A stretch of 64,000 nucleotides of DNA from Branchiostoma floridae. Its lineage: Eukaryota; Chordata; Leptocardii; Amphioxiformes; Branchiostomatidae. The position numbers and the translations under genes were made by a program. Location of the stretch: positions 14,174,722-14,238,721 of the forward strand of contig NC_049993.1 of assembly GCF_000003815.2 (NCBI RefSeq), read 5' to 3'. The stretch's first letter is position 1; every line of letters begins with the position of its first letter. Below the pieces are notes generated by a model. It worked only from the letters and a program-made list of their open reading frames with translations, was not told the origin of the DNA and ran no database searches. This document shows, in pieces, positions 1-12,178 of the stretch.

Positions 1-1154
1 CCTACTTTGTCGGCCTTGTCTTAAGGAAGAATTAGCTAGCTTTTCGTGTAGGTTTGTATATTGCACCCTCAACAAGCCGCCCCATGGCTGCATATATCCA
101 AATAAAAAGCCTACGCCTGTGTCGAGTGAGGATATTGTTGCAAATTATTTTTCCTAAGAGCACAGCATATTGGTGCATGTAAGGGAATCGTATTCAGTAC
201 CTCCAGGCTCTGAGGGCGCGGTCATATAAGTCGTGTGATCATCGTACGGTTTTTATGCCATGGGATTTTCAAACAGACCGTGACAGAACCCAGCACCGAC
301 ATGGATCCAAAACAGCATTTTGTGTTTCAAGACATGTGAATGTTGCAGGAGATGTACATTTTTATCCTTCAAAATGCCCGACGTTAGCGATCGTGCAACC
401 ATTGCACGACCTAGGTGACCACGCCCTGAGTCAAAAACAATAACCACACAGCCACCGTGCCACTGTCTATCTTCTTCTACCTAGCTGTTGTGTCTTGCTC
501 TTGTCTTTGAAACCTCCCATCAACTAATCCTCTGATAACGACTTCCTTGCTGAAGTATCATAGCAGTGGTGCTATCTGGTGATGACACCACTCCCTTTAC
601 TAGTGGGAGGAAAGACCTCTTGTGGAGGTGATAAATCTTAAGTTCTCTGATTCTCCGCGGGATGACCGCCTACATTTAGATGGCAACAGCGTGAGAATCC
701 ATCTGGACACTAACGACAGGAGACTTAAGTCCAAGGCAGAAAACTGGTTTTGTTACAGTTGCCTATTAACAATAAAACACAGCTCTCTGCACCAAAGGCA
801 CTAAAGTACAGATGATACTCGTAACGTCGCATGAGGATTCCTAATCCTGTATAAAACGATGCCAGAGATAATTGATCACTAAGACCTTGGAGTTGTATGG
901 CCGCAGGCGAATACGTAAAAATCGACCTCACAGACCTAGGCTTGGTGACTTTTGACGGATTATCGAAAGCGTGTGCTACCATGCGAGTCCTGCTGTTGCC
1001 AGTGAATTGAAGCTACAAGGGACAGAAGAATTGATGACCACCACAACGTCGTCCAAAAGGCTTAACGCTACTTAGTAACAGGGCATGGATCAATGATGCC
1101 CCAGTGGTGCGGAACGGTCGACGATGCCAACCAGAGACGGCAATGATGGAGCAC

Positions 1155-1895
1155 CTCAACAACGTTTCAGTCCAGTAGCTTCTGTAAACTTTGTAGCGTG
1201 GAGGACGCTCCAGCACTTTTCGTCGCATCAATTCTGTTTTCGTTTGAAACGAGGTCCCTAATTGCTCACCTTAGAAAGTGATTCTTCCGAATGCTAGAGG
1301 AACAACCACAGTCCAGCGTTCCAACTCCTTGCAAGCGAGAACTTTCTTGGAGGACATTCCACATCTTTTCATACCATCAATTTTGTCTGGGTTCTAAAAG
1401 AGGTTACTAATTGCGCATCTTAGAAAGTGATTCTTCCGAAGGCTAGGGCTGCAACCTCACTTCAGCGTTCCGACTCCTCAAATCCATACACTTTACAGCG
1501 AGAACTCTCTTGGAGAAACCTCCATATCTTTCCGTCCCATCAATTTTGTCTGGGCTCTAAAAGAGGTCCCAAACCTTAAGAAGTGATTCTAAATGTACTG
1601 CGACGTTCAGGCTCTGCGGATTCCATACACTTTGCAGTGAGAACTTTCTTGGAAGACACTCCAGGACTTTCCGTCGCATCAATTTTGTTTTAGCTCGAAA
1701 AGAAGTCCCTAACTACAGACCTTAGAAGTGGTTCTCCCGAATGCACTCCGACGTTTCAGCTCCTAGAATCTATAAACTTTGCATCGTGGACTTTCTTTCA
1801 GGACACTCCGGAACGCCCGTCGCATCAATTTTGTATCCGCTTGAAATAGGATCCCCTACTGCACACCTTAGAAAGTGGTTCCGCCGAAGGCTAGG
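1155..1895. repeat. Degenerate tandem array, about five copies of a ~150-bp unit
   Basis: The words CATCAATTTTGT, AGAGGTCCC, CACCTTAGAAAGTG and ATTCTTCCGAA recur in the same order about every 150 bp (near 1201, 1350, 1515, 1649 and 1801). Copies differ by many substitutions and small indels, so the array is old. Confidence 0.85.
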
Positions 1896-2027
1896 AGTAA
1901 GAATGTATCCCACTGGTGTATTGGTTCATCGGCAATACTAGGTACTGGCAATTGGAAAGCATGTGATACGCTTCGGGCCTACAGGTCTTTGTGCTGGTGA
2001 ACCACCTCTGATTCTGGTGTTTGAAAG

Positions 2028-2221
2028 CCTAAAGCTAAGGACACAACCCGTCGTACGTGCAGGCAAAACTTTGTGTGCCATCTGGCTGCCGAATCGCCCC
2101 CTGTACGAGCCAGTACGGGCGACGCGCCTGCCCTGTACAGCCTGAACGTATTCAGAAATACTTGGCCTAAAAAACGTACGGACAAATTGCACGTACGGCG
2201 GGTTGTGCTCTTAGCTTTACT
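2028..2221. mobile_element. Foldback element with CGTACG-rich inverted ends
   Basis: The left arm (AAGCTAAGGACACAACCCG, then TCGTACGTGCA) is matched in inverted form by the right arm (TGCACGTACGGCGGGTTGTG, then CTCTTAGCTTTA). The ~34-bp arms enclose about 130 bp with further GTACG words. There is no coding capacity; it is a non-autonomous MITE-like element. Confidence 0.7.
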
Positions 2222-3160
2222 CACGTGGGTTAAGTCGCATAACAAGTCACATCATTCAATAGACGGTTTCCTCATTCTTTTCCCCATCAATCAATAAAGT
2301 TCATCAAACGCCATACAATCACGCCAAAACTCTTGCAATCCAATACAAAACGTTGGCTATATTACATTTACATCGTTCCAGCACAACTGTATTCCCCTCG
2401 GCGTTCCGTAGATAAAGAAGCAGAGAAAATATTAGTGTTATTAGATTTGCCGTGACAAATAACACAATGGTGTGCTGATTTTCTGACTAAGATAACATTT
2501 GGAGTTGCAAATGCCCCGCGGATGTTTCATCCTCGTTAACTTTGCAAGCTCAGCATGATGCTTGAATGGCGTTAGAACACAATGCACGTTTGTAAGCCTT
2601 GGGTTGGTCTAAAGGGGCTGGTGTGAATGTATCGCTTGTGACATCTTCACAATAGATATACTACTCCGCAAGGCTGCTGGGTATGTTAGGCAATCGTGGC
2701 CAAGTCACGAGTGGCGAAGACTTGAAAACAAGTCGCTAATGGCATCTCTTACGAGACTGCATTAGCACAAAGAGCCTGTCTGTTCTCTCGACTGGGTACT
2801 TTGCACGGTAATTCCAAGTCTTTCAGTTAAATGACAAGCCAGACACAATACACCACCACACAAGTACGTATTACCTTACGGGGGTAGTTTTGGGGGTCAT
2901 CGGAGGACAGCGAAGTGCAATCTAACAGAATATCCGTCAGTGTTTTAGATACCATTTAACCAGTTAATAGAAAACTTGCCGTCAAACATTTAAGGTGCAT
3001 TTTAGGAGATACAACTACTGCATGATCCTTACTGAACCATTTGCTATTATAAGTTTTTATACTGTTCGATAGTAAAAATGCACATTTTTTTAGGATACAA
3101 TGTTTTTTTGCTATATAACCATTACTACTATCTTTAACAAAATACGATTTGGGTGCTGTA

Positions 3161-3405
3161 AAAGTGGTATCGCACTGCACATGGGGCGCCGGTGCGGCAC
3201 TGCAGGGTTTGAAAGATTTCTCAACGAATTTCAGAGATAATGAACGAATTTACTTACGTTTTGTGTATTTTGTCGTCTTCTAAATCATACATTTACGTTT
3301 CACGCGATATCTAAATCATTAAAAAGAATCGGCAAAAATAACACAACAGTGCCGCAGTGAACGAACCCCGTAGTGCCACACCGGTGCAGTGAGATATCAC
3401 CTTAA
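3161..3405. mobile_element. Foldback MITE, family A, copy 1
   Basis: The left end GTGGTATCGCACTGCAC is inverted at the right end (GTGCAGTGAGATATCACC). Internal sub-ends GTGCGGCACTGCAGGGTTT and AACCCCGTAGTGCCACACCG also pair. It lies 170 bp left of the second SH3 exon. Related copies are at 8687, 9685 and 17924. Confidence 0.85.
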
Positions 3406-3460
3406 AGGTGTGGTGTCTTCAACAGCATCAGAACTGTACCATTACCCTGTGATTGCGTAC

Positions 3461-3649
3461 CTACGGAACTTTCGGGGACCACCTCTACGTAGTTGGACGG
3501 GAAGAGGCCGACCTTCCCCCGAAGGTACCCGTACCACCAGCCGGGGTCCTCCCTACTCACAATCTCCATGACGTCACCGACCTGCAGCTGCAGTTCGCCC
3601 TCCTCGCAGGGGTCGTAGTCGTACAGCGCACGCGCGTAGCACTTCTTTC
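3461..3649 (-). CDS. SH3 domain exon 2 (canonical)
   Basis: Encodes residues 600-661, phase 1 at both ends, with acceptor CCTCATTTTCCAG and donor GTAG/GTACGC. All key SH3 residues are present: ARALYDYDPCEEGELQL (Tyr608, Tyr610 and an acidic RT loop), GDVMEIVS, PGWWYGY (Trp636) and GLFPSNYVEVV (Pro649, Tyr652). It is thus expected to bind Pro-rich ligands. It resembles the first SH3 exon in size, phase and sequence, so the pair probably arose by exon duplication. Reading through the donor meets a stop after about ten codons. No further coding exon is recognisable between here and position 1, so the rest of the protein probably lies beyond the left edge of the window. Confidence 0.95.
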
Positions 3650-6600
3650 CTGGAAAATGAGGGTAGAAATAAGCTCGTGATTCGGGTAAAAGATTCAGAT
3701 TTAAAAAAAAACCGAAACATTCTTGTTACTTATTTTTTACGTTCGCAATAACAGATGGTTTCTGACTCAAAAGTTACACATGGACAAGAGGAAATAGACC
3801 TGTCCTAACAGTCCATCATAATTAGCAGCGTGTACGACAAAAGGACCGTAGGCTTTGAACCACTCGAAGGACCCCTACTCTTTTCGTGCGATGGGTTCTT
3901 TAACGCCCAGTCATAGGCTGCATTGATGTTAGCGGTTCGACCAATGGAAGAGTGGCTGCATGTTTGTTAAATATTTGCATTTTAATGTTTTTATTTTAGA
4001 TTTCTATACTTTGTTGGAGGTCGGCGGGGTAATAGGGCCGGTCTATTGTGGCCATCCGCCCCTTACCGGTCTTCTGTACAACGCCATTTTGATGACGCAG
4101 GTTGTAACCCGTAAAGTTGCAAGCCAGGCGCCAACTCTTGGACGCACCATATGTCAATCTTGTACAAAACATATGTACGCCGTCTTGGGACCCAGCGGCA
4201 GTCTCCAAGATTTCCTCCAAGATTACCAGACAGTATCGGATTCATACTTAAGTTATCAATCTTTAAAAGCTCGAGTTAAGAGTAAATCTTTTACCCCCCT
4301 ATAGGGACTATGCACATCTCACCCTCTGAATCTCGTACCCAATGATGCATTCCCCAAAGGTCGTCTTGATCCCAGGATAGTGAATGGGTCTAAATTTTCA
4401 TTGACGTAATCAATGGCCTGAGGTACGTATTCGATGAACCTTCAGAAGGCCCGGGCCAGAAATGTAACATTTGTCAAGCACGCTGTACCAAATCGTCCAA
4501 TCACTTCTGAATATATAGCCAGTCATCAAAAGGATGCTGATTGATACTTTTGGATGGTATTCCCATATGTATCGATTTTTCAGATGCGAATCCCAATGGG
4601 GAAGGAACGATCGGAATATTTCTCTGTCAGGATTGGCACAGAGCAGAAACATATCAAAACTGCTTGGAACTCCGGATGTCTATTTTCAGTGTAGGACTTT
4701 CCCATTCAACATTCAACCTCTTTTCCGTTTAGCCAACGTTGAATCATAGATAATCTACAAGGGATGACTACTCATTGAATAAGGAACAATCACTACACGA
4801 AATCTGATATTTCGTACACATTCGTAAAACATACCCAAACCATACTTTCATGGAAAAAAACGCAATCTTCACGCTTGATTTAAGACTTGCTGAAAGGTAG
4901 GTATTCGTGCAGTGAATTGCAAGGAAATGTGCTGAGAATGAAATGTTTGGCAAGTATTTACGATGGTTAAACTTTGAAACTCCTACATTCGTAATAAAAG
5001 TATGGGTTGTGCAGATCTGATTTTGTTTGGGAAGATGATGAGTGTAGGTGTGTGTGGGAGGGAGGTGTTGGGTGCACGTAAGTCGAATGGCAAAGTTTAA
5101 ATGAAATCCATTGTAAGGTCAAAGTTCAAGGTAGCAAACTGGTAATTCACAAGTTAATTTCACATTTTCGGATTTTACTGCCAAAATTATCCGTATCCAG
5201 CCAGCAAGAAATGCAACTAGATTCTTCACTATAGCACACTTAGTGGAGTCTTTTCGGATAATCATGGAAAACAGCCTGTCTCCTTCGGTTCTCGCTAGAT
5301 AATATGCAACACAAATCAGAAGTAAAACCAATTCAAGTTGTCTTCTTGGGTTTATTGGAAGGTCTTACACCGTCCAATCTTTTGTCCAAATCTGTAGTGA
5401 GATAATTGAAAAGGGATCGCTACTGTCAGTAGACTGCGTGCAGTATATTAGCCGTTTCCGACAGCTTGTCACATCTAGAACGGTGTTTCTATTAGTAGGT
5501 TATCTTTTGCTTCTTTCGCTTATGCACTTCTGTGAGGAAGTAATAGGAAAGATTTATGCGCTGTGATTGCAGGATAGCGTTGTAAGTCTTGGAGGCATGT
5601 GCGTTGTCAAGATAGGAACTTCGATGAACAAATCTGTTTGTTTTCGATGAAGATGGCAGGATGCAGCTTATTCTTTAAATTGGATGACTTTTGGATTGTG
5701 AAAGAGGGTTTTGAGTGGTGATGAATGCTAAATCAACTTTGTATCAACAGGGATACCTAAAATCATGCGGGAAAAGGGAAGAATGTATTTTCCAGGAAGT
5801 GTTTAATTGGTACCCCTGGGAATGGATGCAGACGTTATGCGACAACGACGTCGCCACGGCTTACAAGCCGACTGGGAAGTGTCTACAATGGACTACTCTT
5901 TAATCCCATCTAAACTGCATTAGAGGGGGTATCAGAAATGATCAATCGGCTGGGACAAGGGAAGTCTGGTACGACTGCCTCGCGCCTGCGGGGTGGACTA
6001 CACCCCTGCGCCCATCGATCGCTTTCCCGGGAAGATAAATTCCCTATAATGAACCCTTGCCGACGAGGATGGAATACCAACTTTGCCAAAATCACACTTA
6101 GGATGCAGACGCCCTCAGGGGGTGTGCCCCATTCTTAAGAAAATGCTTTCTACACATTTCCGAGGGTTAGTCTGAGCGGTCTCTCTGAAATGCTGCTCCT
6201 GTAATTCTCTATTGTGAATTCTGGAAGGGAATGCGACACTGCACCAAAAAGGTCTCACGCACTTTCAAATTATGACAACTGGGAAATCTGTGAGGGTGAC
6301 ATTTGTGGCTTGACACTGACATTACAAATTTTTCTGATACGTGGCCCGAAAGCATTTTGTTACCGACTTCTTTGAGAGGGGGAGGAATTAAACTTAGGAC
6401 TGAAGAGTTTTCTAAAGGTGGTATGATTTCGTCGTGTAAAATCTCGTAATCCTGATAAATACCAATTCTAAACATCACAGCACCCACACATTACAGAAAA
6501 GGTGAGATCCTTTAACTTTGTCTTCTACTGTCTTACTTAAAGAAGTCAAACCCAATAAGTAACATTTTAGAGTTAGACCTTAGAAGTAGTCGCTTACTAT

Positions 6601-6807
6601 ACTGTTTACCATTATTTAGCTATTTTTTGTCACTTGCAATTAACCCAATTTGCAATAAACGTATTCTTATATCATGATCAAATTAATCAATAAGTTGTGC
6701 TGACATACATCAAATACTGAAAATTGCAGTTTAAGGTCATTGATCTCTACTGTTATGCAGTAATGCTTGTCGTTGTAGGAATTGTTGTATGCACGACATG
6801 TACATAC
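3650..6807. other. Intron between the two SH3 exons
   Basis: About 3.2 kb of AT-rich sequence. No repeat array or exon was recognised, apart from a slightly G+C-richer patch at 5930-6140 that has open frames on both strands but no domain. Confidence 0.6.
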
Positions 6808-6999
6808 CATCTTGTCTGTCCTTGCAGACGAGAATTTCGACACATTTGGCGGGAAACAAGCCAACTTTTCCCTGCACGGATCCAAACCACCAGCCGCCAT
6901 TTTGGTCGCTCAGCACCTCGATGACGTCATTGGTTTGCAAGGGTAGCTCGTTGTCGTCCTGTGGGCTGTAGTCGCACAGCGCTCTGGCAAACACTTTCC
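6808..6999 (-). CDS. SH3 domain exon 1 (with Tyr-to-Cys changes in the ligand pocket)
   Basis: Encodes residues 536-598, phase 1 at both ends, with acceptor TGTACCTCCTAG and donor GATG/GTATGT. The fold reads clearly: FARALCDYSPQDDNELPL (RT loop with acidic DDNE), NDVIEVLS, GGWWFGS (Trp571) and KVGLFPAKCVEIL. SH3 domains bind proline-rich PxxP-type ligands inside the cell. Here the ALYDY motif is ALCDY (Cys543) and the final PxNY motif is PAKC (Cys587), so the two aromatic residues that line the first Pro pocket are both Cys, while Tyr545, Trp571 and Pro584 are kept. Ligand choice is therefore probably altered or weak. The next intron upstream carries a minisatellite made of copies of this acceptor region. 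Confidence 0.93.
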
Positions 7000-7069
7000 C
7001 TAGGAGGTACAGACAAGACAACATCAATTAGGTAAACTTTTGCTGGAAGTGCACAAAGCATCAATCAGT

Positions 7070-7470
7070 GCACTGGAAAACTTTTCCAGGAAGATACAAC
7101 ATTAGGCAGCAAAACTTTTCCTGGAAGATACAACATTAGTCAGCAAAACTTTTCCTGGAAGATACAACATTAGTCAGCAAAACTTTTCCTGGAAGATACA
7201 ACATTAGTCAGCGAAACTTTTTCTGGAAGATACAACATTAGTCAGCGAAACTTTTCCTGGAAGATACAACATTAGTCAGCGAAACTTTTTCTGGAAGATA
7301 CAACATTAGTCAGCAAAACTTTTCCTGGAAGATACAACATTAGTCAGCAAAAATTTTCCCGGGAGATACAACATTAGTCAGCGAAACCTTAACATTAGTC
7401 AGCGAAACTTTTCCTGGAAGATACAACATTAGTCAGCGAAACTTTTTTCTGGAAGATACAAACCTTTCCT
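7070..7470. repeat. 34-bp minisatellite, about 12 copies, beside the first SH3 acceptor
   Basis: The unit on the plus strand is built of CTTTTCCTGGAAGATACAAC and ATTAGTCAGC. Most copies are near identical, one is truncated near 7383, and the right end decays through about 7620. On the minus strand every intact unit presents TATCTTCCAG/GAAAAG, a copy of the 3' splice site that opens the adjacent SH3 exon (CCTCCTAG/GGAAAG). Looser copies bridge the array to the exon itself. Confidence 0.93.
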
Positions 7471-8686
7471 GGAAAACATTGGTCAGTTCCAAGATAAATT
7501 TTCCATCGAAGTACGCACAGCATTTGCAACTCCATAGATCAACTTTGCAAAGAAGTGCACACAGTATAAGTCAGTCCCCAGTCAAACGTTTCCCGGAGGT
7601 ACACACAACATCAATACACTCAATAGATTAACTGATTCGTAACTGCAGATACGGAACATATTTGCTGATAAAGATTAACAACTTTGCAGAAAAGGGGGTA
7701 TCGTTGGACAACCTATTGATAAAGTCTTCTTTCCCTGAAAATTGAAAAGCAGCAAGACTGGAGGTTACAAATACTACATGAAAACTGTGATGCATAGTAG
7801 TATTAGTTGATCTAGCAACGTTCATTTTTCATAGCCATTGTGAAAGCTTAAACTACGTCAAAGACCTGTATAGGATTTTTCTTTGGCGACTTTTACTAGC
7901 TTTACGATGATATCCCAAGGAGGCGTATTGATTTACTAGATACGATACGAGTTGTTCGGCAGACACATCGGAAACTTTACTGCAGACTAAACGCGTATCC
8001 TTCCACACCGTCAGCTAAGGGATTTGAGGTGTTCTTGACATTTATTGCTTTTGCCAACCATAACCCCCACCAACGTAGAAATTGACGATAACCTAAAACA
8101 GGTTACAACCGGAGTTGTCGAAATTTATGATCCCATTTGGCAAATACGTCTGGGAAAATCCGCATCATCTATCTTGACAGCAGACCTGATGGTCTTGATT
8201 TCACCGAAGTTGGAAACGTACTAGAGGTAAAATTGCCTTATCTTGAGTAGTATTCCCGAATTGCAAGATTCTAATCCAGTGCTTCGTTCACACGGTAGTG
8301 CAGTAATCACAACCATAAAACACACCGAGACTGCCTTGAGTGATTCACTGCGGTGGAACTTGAACCTGGAGTGAATTATAACCACACACAACTTCTCCGA
8401 GAGTGAGATTGCTTCGAGATCCATTTGAGGAGAAATTAAGGCTCGATGCTGAACGTCTTCGGTGGATTAAGCTAGGTATTGGCCCTTTGATGTAGTACGT
8501 CATTTGGGGGGGCCATGTAAGACTTCTTTAATGTCGTTATACTAGCAGCATACACGATCAGGCCTTGGAGGATTTCACCAAGGAATGAACTTTGAGTCTT
8601 AGCAATGCGTCACCACTAGAGATTGATATTCCTTCAACAACAAATGTTTCGCACATCACGCCATACATACCTCACCGTTACTATGA

Positions 8687-8918
8687 AGGTGGTATCTCAC
8701 TGCACTTGGGGCACCAGTGCGGCACGGCGGGGTTCGTTCACTGCGGCACTGTTATTTTCGCCTATCTTTTTTTAGATATTACGTAATACGTAAAAGTATG
8801 ACTTAGAAGACAACAAAATACACAACACGTAGGAAAATTGGTGTCTAAAATTCGTTGAGTAATATTTTGAGCCCCGCAGTGCCGTACCGGTGCCCCAAGT
8901 GCAGTGAGATACCTCACC
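8687..8918. mobile_element. Foldback MITE, family A, copy 2
   Basis: The ends are GGTGGTATCTCACTGCACTT and, inverted, GTGCAGTGAGATACCTCACC. Sub-terminal GTGCGGCACGGCGGGGTTCG pairs with the right side. The centre has the TTACGTA-like words found in the other copies. Confidence 0.87.
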
Positions 8919-9684
8919 ACTGTCGCCTGTTCGCTCAATATCGTTTGTAATTGGTGAGACGTTGTATGATGATGATGATTAATGTTTTTATTGAGAAAAT
9001 AAATGGTTTTAAGACATACCCGTAAATCTAACAATGGCAGCCAGCTGGATGGATTGATATCAGCCTATATCTAATGAAAACCTATTCACAATAGGATGAA
9101 ATATGATTATGAATATCAAACAATCAAATATTAACAGAAAAATGCCTGTCAAGAGAAAATGTTCTAAATAATAACGAGTACTTATGACAGTTCATATTAC
9201 TTTATGTAATATATTACTATATGTAATCATTATAAGGGTAGTGAAGTCAATGCATAACATAAATAGAATTGATACATATGTAGTGTGCTTTGATAACGTT
9301 AATGTCATAAATTGTTCATCAACCGAGTCATGGTACTGTTTCCATAGCGGCTAGTTGTATATCGCTCAATGGTTAAAATGGAACTTTAAACACGTTCTCT
9401 CTGGTCTTCGACCTAAAATTTACTATTATTGGATTTGCTGACTGGGTGTGCTTTGAACAATTGTACCCCAAAATCCCCAACTGAGAACTTTTTCCTGGCA
9501 ATTATTCTGCACAAGACCTGTTGACTAAAGTTGGGACTTGCGATTAAATCTCTGTCATTTATCAAGTAGGCAATGACTGCTTCAAAGCAAACTTTCGAAG
9601 GGCTTGAGTTAATGTATTTGTTATTGGAGCTATATTCCACTTAAAAACCTATATTTCTCTCAATATTGGCTGTAGTACAATTAC

Positions 9685-9898
9685 GGTGTTATCTCACTGC
9701 ACTTGGGGCACCATTGTGGCACTGCGGGGTATGAAAGAGTTCAGAGGTAAATTTTCTTACGTTTATTGTTTTCTAAGTCATACTTGTACGTTTGACTTAA
9801 TATGTAAGTTATTTAAAAAATCGGCGAAACACAACCGTGCCACAGTGAACGAACCCCGCAGTGCCACGCCGGTGCCCCAAGTGCAGTGAGATAACACC
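9685..9898. mobile_element. Foldback MITE, family A, copy 3
   Basis: This is the best-preserved ends pair: GGTGTTATCTCACTGCACTT on the left and AAGTGCAGTGAGATAACACC on the right, exact inverses. It is about 214 bp with no coding capacity. Confidence 0.9.
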
Positions 9899-11417
9899 TT
9901 CAGTGTCTGTGTGCAGGGGGTGGGAGTGGTGGGTTGGCAAAACAAAAAGAAATATCTTGCAGATCTTCCAGCGAACGAAATACGATATTTATGCGCACGT
10001 TGAAGCATGTGTAATACTTCTTCACTCGTGTGTAGTGTTTGTGAATCTTAAATCGTAGTTGTTTGGAATAATTTGCAAGTTGTTAGTATTCTTGTGGCGG
10101 TCTTTATACATCTTTTGTCCTTGAACTCGAATGTCTTCTATGTCCTGAAACAACCCAAGAAGGTGTCCTCAAAAGCCAGTTACGCAGACAGTGCATAAAA
10201 TTGCTTGTGTATCAAGTTGGCCATGTAGGTCTTATGTAGGTCACGAGTGGCCCTTGTGGATTAACCGACTTTATTTGTCGTGCACGTGAGGAAATTCGAA
10301 CCTTGTCATCAATGCATTATGATGAAATGATTACATGTTCATTAATTCGGTATCTAGCTGATGCCAGATTTCACTTAGATCTTATGCAAAAGATTATAGA
10401 ATATAGGAGCAGATAAAATTCAAAGTCTGATGATGATCAAGACACGAATATTCAATCACACCTAAAAAAATGCATAATCCATCACATCGATGATTGGCAT
10501 ATTAATCTTTTAAATATAAATCAATCAATGGATTAATAAAATTAGCTAGTGGATCGATACCGTATCCTACTGTCTGTATCTTGCTGCCTTTCAACAATCA
10601 AGACTACCTAAAACACCCTTAACTGGTTGCGGTACTTGACACAGTATGACATATATATGATGTTGCTGTTTTTTTTAAATTCTAAGTAGTTACTTGTTTG
10701 AAGTATGGTTTTATACATATGCACTCCCTCTACCTACACCCGAAATGTGTCATGTATATTATAAGTTACAATAATGTGAATGTCAAATTAATGAGCATGC
10801 ACTAGTGTGACTTTGAATACTTGGAGAATGTTGTCTGTGCAATAAAATCTATGCATGCCTCGGTTGTGAAAATGTGCCTTCAGCGCAACAATAGATTGTA
10901 AAGTAACAGCCTGAATTTTTATAGTCTTTCCCCCTCGGCGAAAATAGCAATATTTCTTCACAAACCAGATGTGGTCCCTCAAGAAATGTTATTCTTCGTG
11001 CATCAGTCGTTTGTTCATATCAATGTTTATAGCTTCCAGGCAGGAATTATTCTAGACAAGTCTACATGAATTTCATCGAAGTTAAGGTTATGGTTTTCTA
11101 AAGCCAGGTTGCATGTAGGAAAGAGTTACTAAAACAGACTGCACTGTGAAGATTGTAGCGTCTGTTTTGGCTTAACCTTCAAACATAAGAACACCTATCA
11201 CAACATATATCTGTATCATTGTAGCAACTCTTCTCGAATTTGATGCGTGAGCGCGCACTGAGACTTGTTTGTCAGTTTGGGCGCCGCCAGAAATTTGTGA
11301 TGTATGTCCAAACGAAGTTAACGGGCGAGGCAGGCGCGGAAAACTAGCCGACTCTCCATATTGCAATGCCAAAGTGTGTTACTCACCGCGCCATTGCTCC
11401 CTCTATACATCAGACTC

Positions 11418-11786
11418 CAATCACATTTCAGCAATGAAAGACATCAATATACATTGGATTCTTTTTGGTTCAAGTCTAGCTGTCGGAACAAATGCTTTTC
11501 TTGTTGTATTGTACTTCGCAAATGACCAAGTATTTCATGTCAATCACATTTCAGAAATGAAGGACATCAATATACATTGGATTCTTTTTGGTTCAAGTCT
11601 AGCTGTCGGAACAAATGCTTTTCTTGGTGTATTGTACTTCGCAAATGACCAAGTATTTCATGTCAATCACATTTTAGAATTAGGAGACATCAATATACAT
11701 CGGGTTCTTCTGGTTCAAGTCTGGCAGTTAGACGAAATGTACTTCTTTTTGTATTGTGCTTCGCTAAATGTTTCATGTGTTTGATT
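11418..11786. repeat. 123-bp tandem repeat, three copies, frame kept open
   Basis: The word CAATCACATTT starts units at 11418, 11541 and 11664. Copies 1 and 2 are nearly identical and copy 3 is diverged. As 123 is 41 codons, the plus frame 11269-11784 stays open and would encode a 41-residue repeat containing DINIHWILFGSSLAVGTNAF. No splice or family evidence supports it as a gene. Confidence 0.9.
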
Positions 11787-12178
11787 TACGGCTAGAACAG
11801 ATGTCGTAATATACGACGAGGATTGCTCAGCGAGGGTCGTAAAATACCCTGAAAGTGTTCTATCTCCTGAAGGGCAACCTGGCAGACTATGGGAGGTCAA
11901 TATATGGTTCTGTGGCCCATTTTAAGCGGACACACCCGTGAGAAAACCCGGAGAAGTGAATTACGCAGTAACGCAGTAGGAGTCTAACACATTGTGACAG
12001 GCGAGAATCAATTTCCAACCCCTTGGATACTACTCCGTAGACTACCTCAGGGCCATCGGGCGCCCCAGTCGATATCTGCTGCCCACCGAGAATGGCCCAG
12101 ACGCCTACAGGTAACATACAGTGACGGGAACATAAGCTCCAGGAAAGGAATAACCCCCAAGACCGAGACAGATTTCGA

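Larger units (their letters stand above)
1..3460. other. Left flank: intron of the receptor or its 3' part, repeats only
   Basis: I find no convincing coding exon here on either strand. The stretch holds a five-copy degenerate tandem array (about 1155-1895), a CGTACG-rich foldback (2028-2221) and one foldback MITE (3161-3405). The remaining sequence is unremarkable AT-rich DNA. Short open frames here lack domains or paired splice sites. Confidence 0.6.

Noticed and set aside
7070-7470. Regular repeat that might be taken for a CRISPR array
   Set aside because: Units are contiguous with no spacers, the context is a eukaryotic intron, and no cas gene is present.
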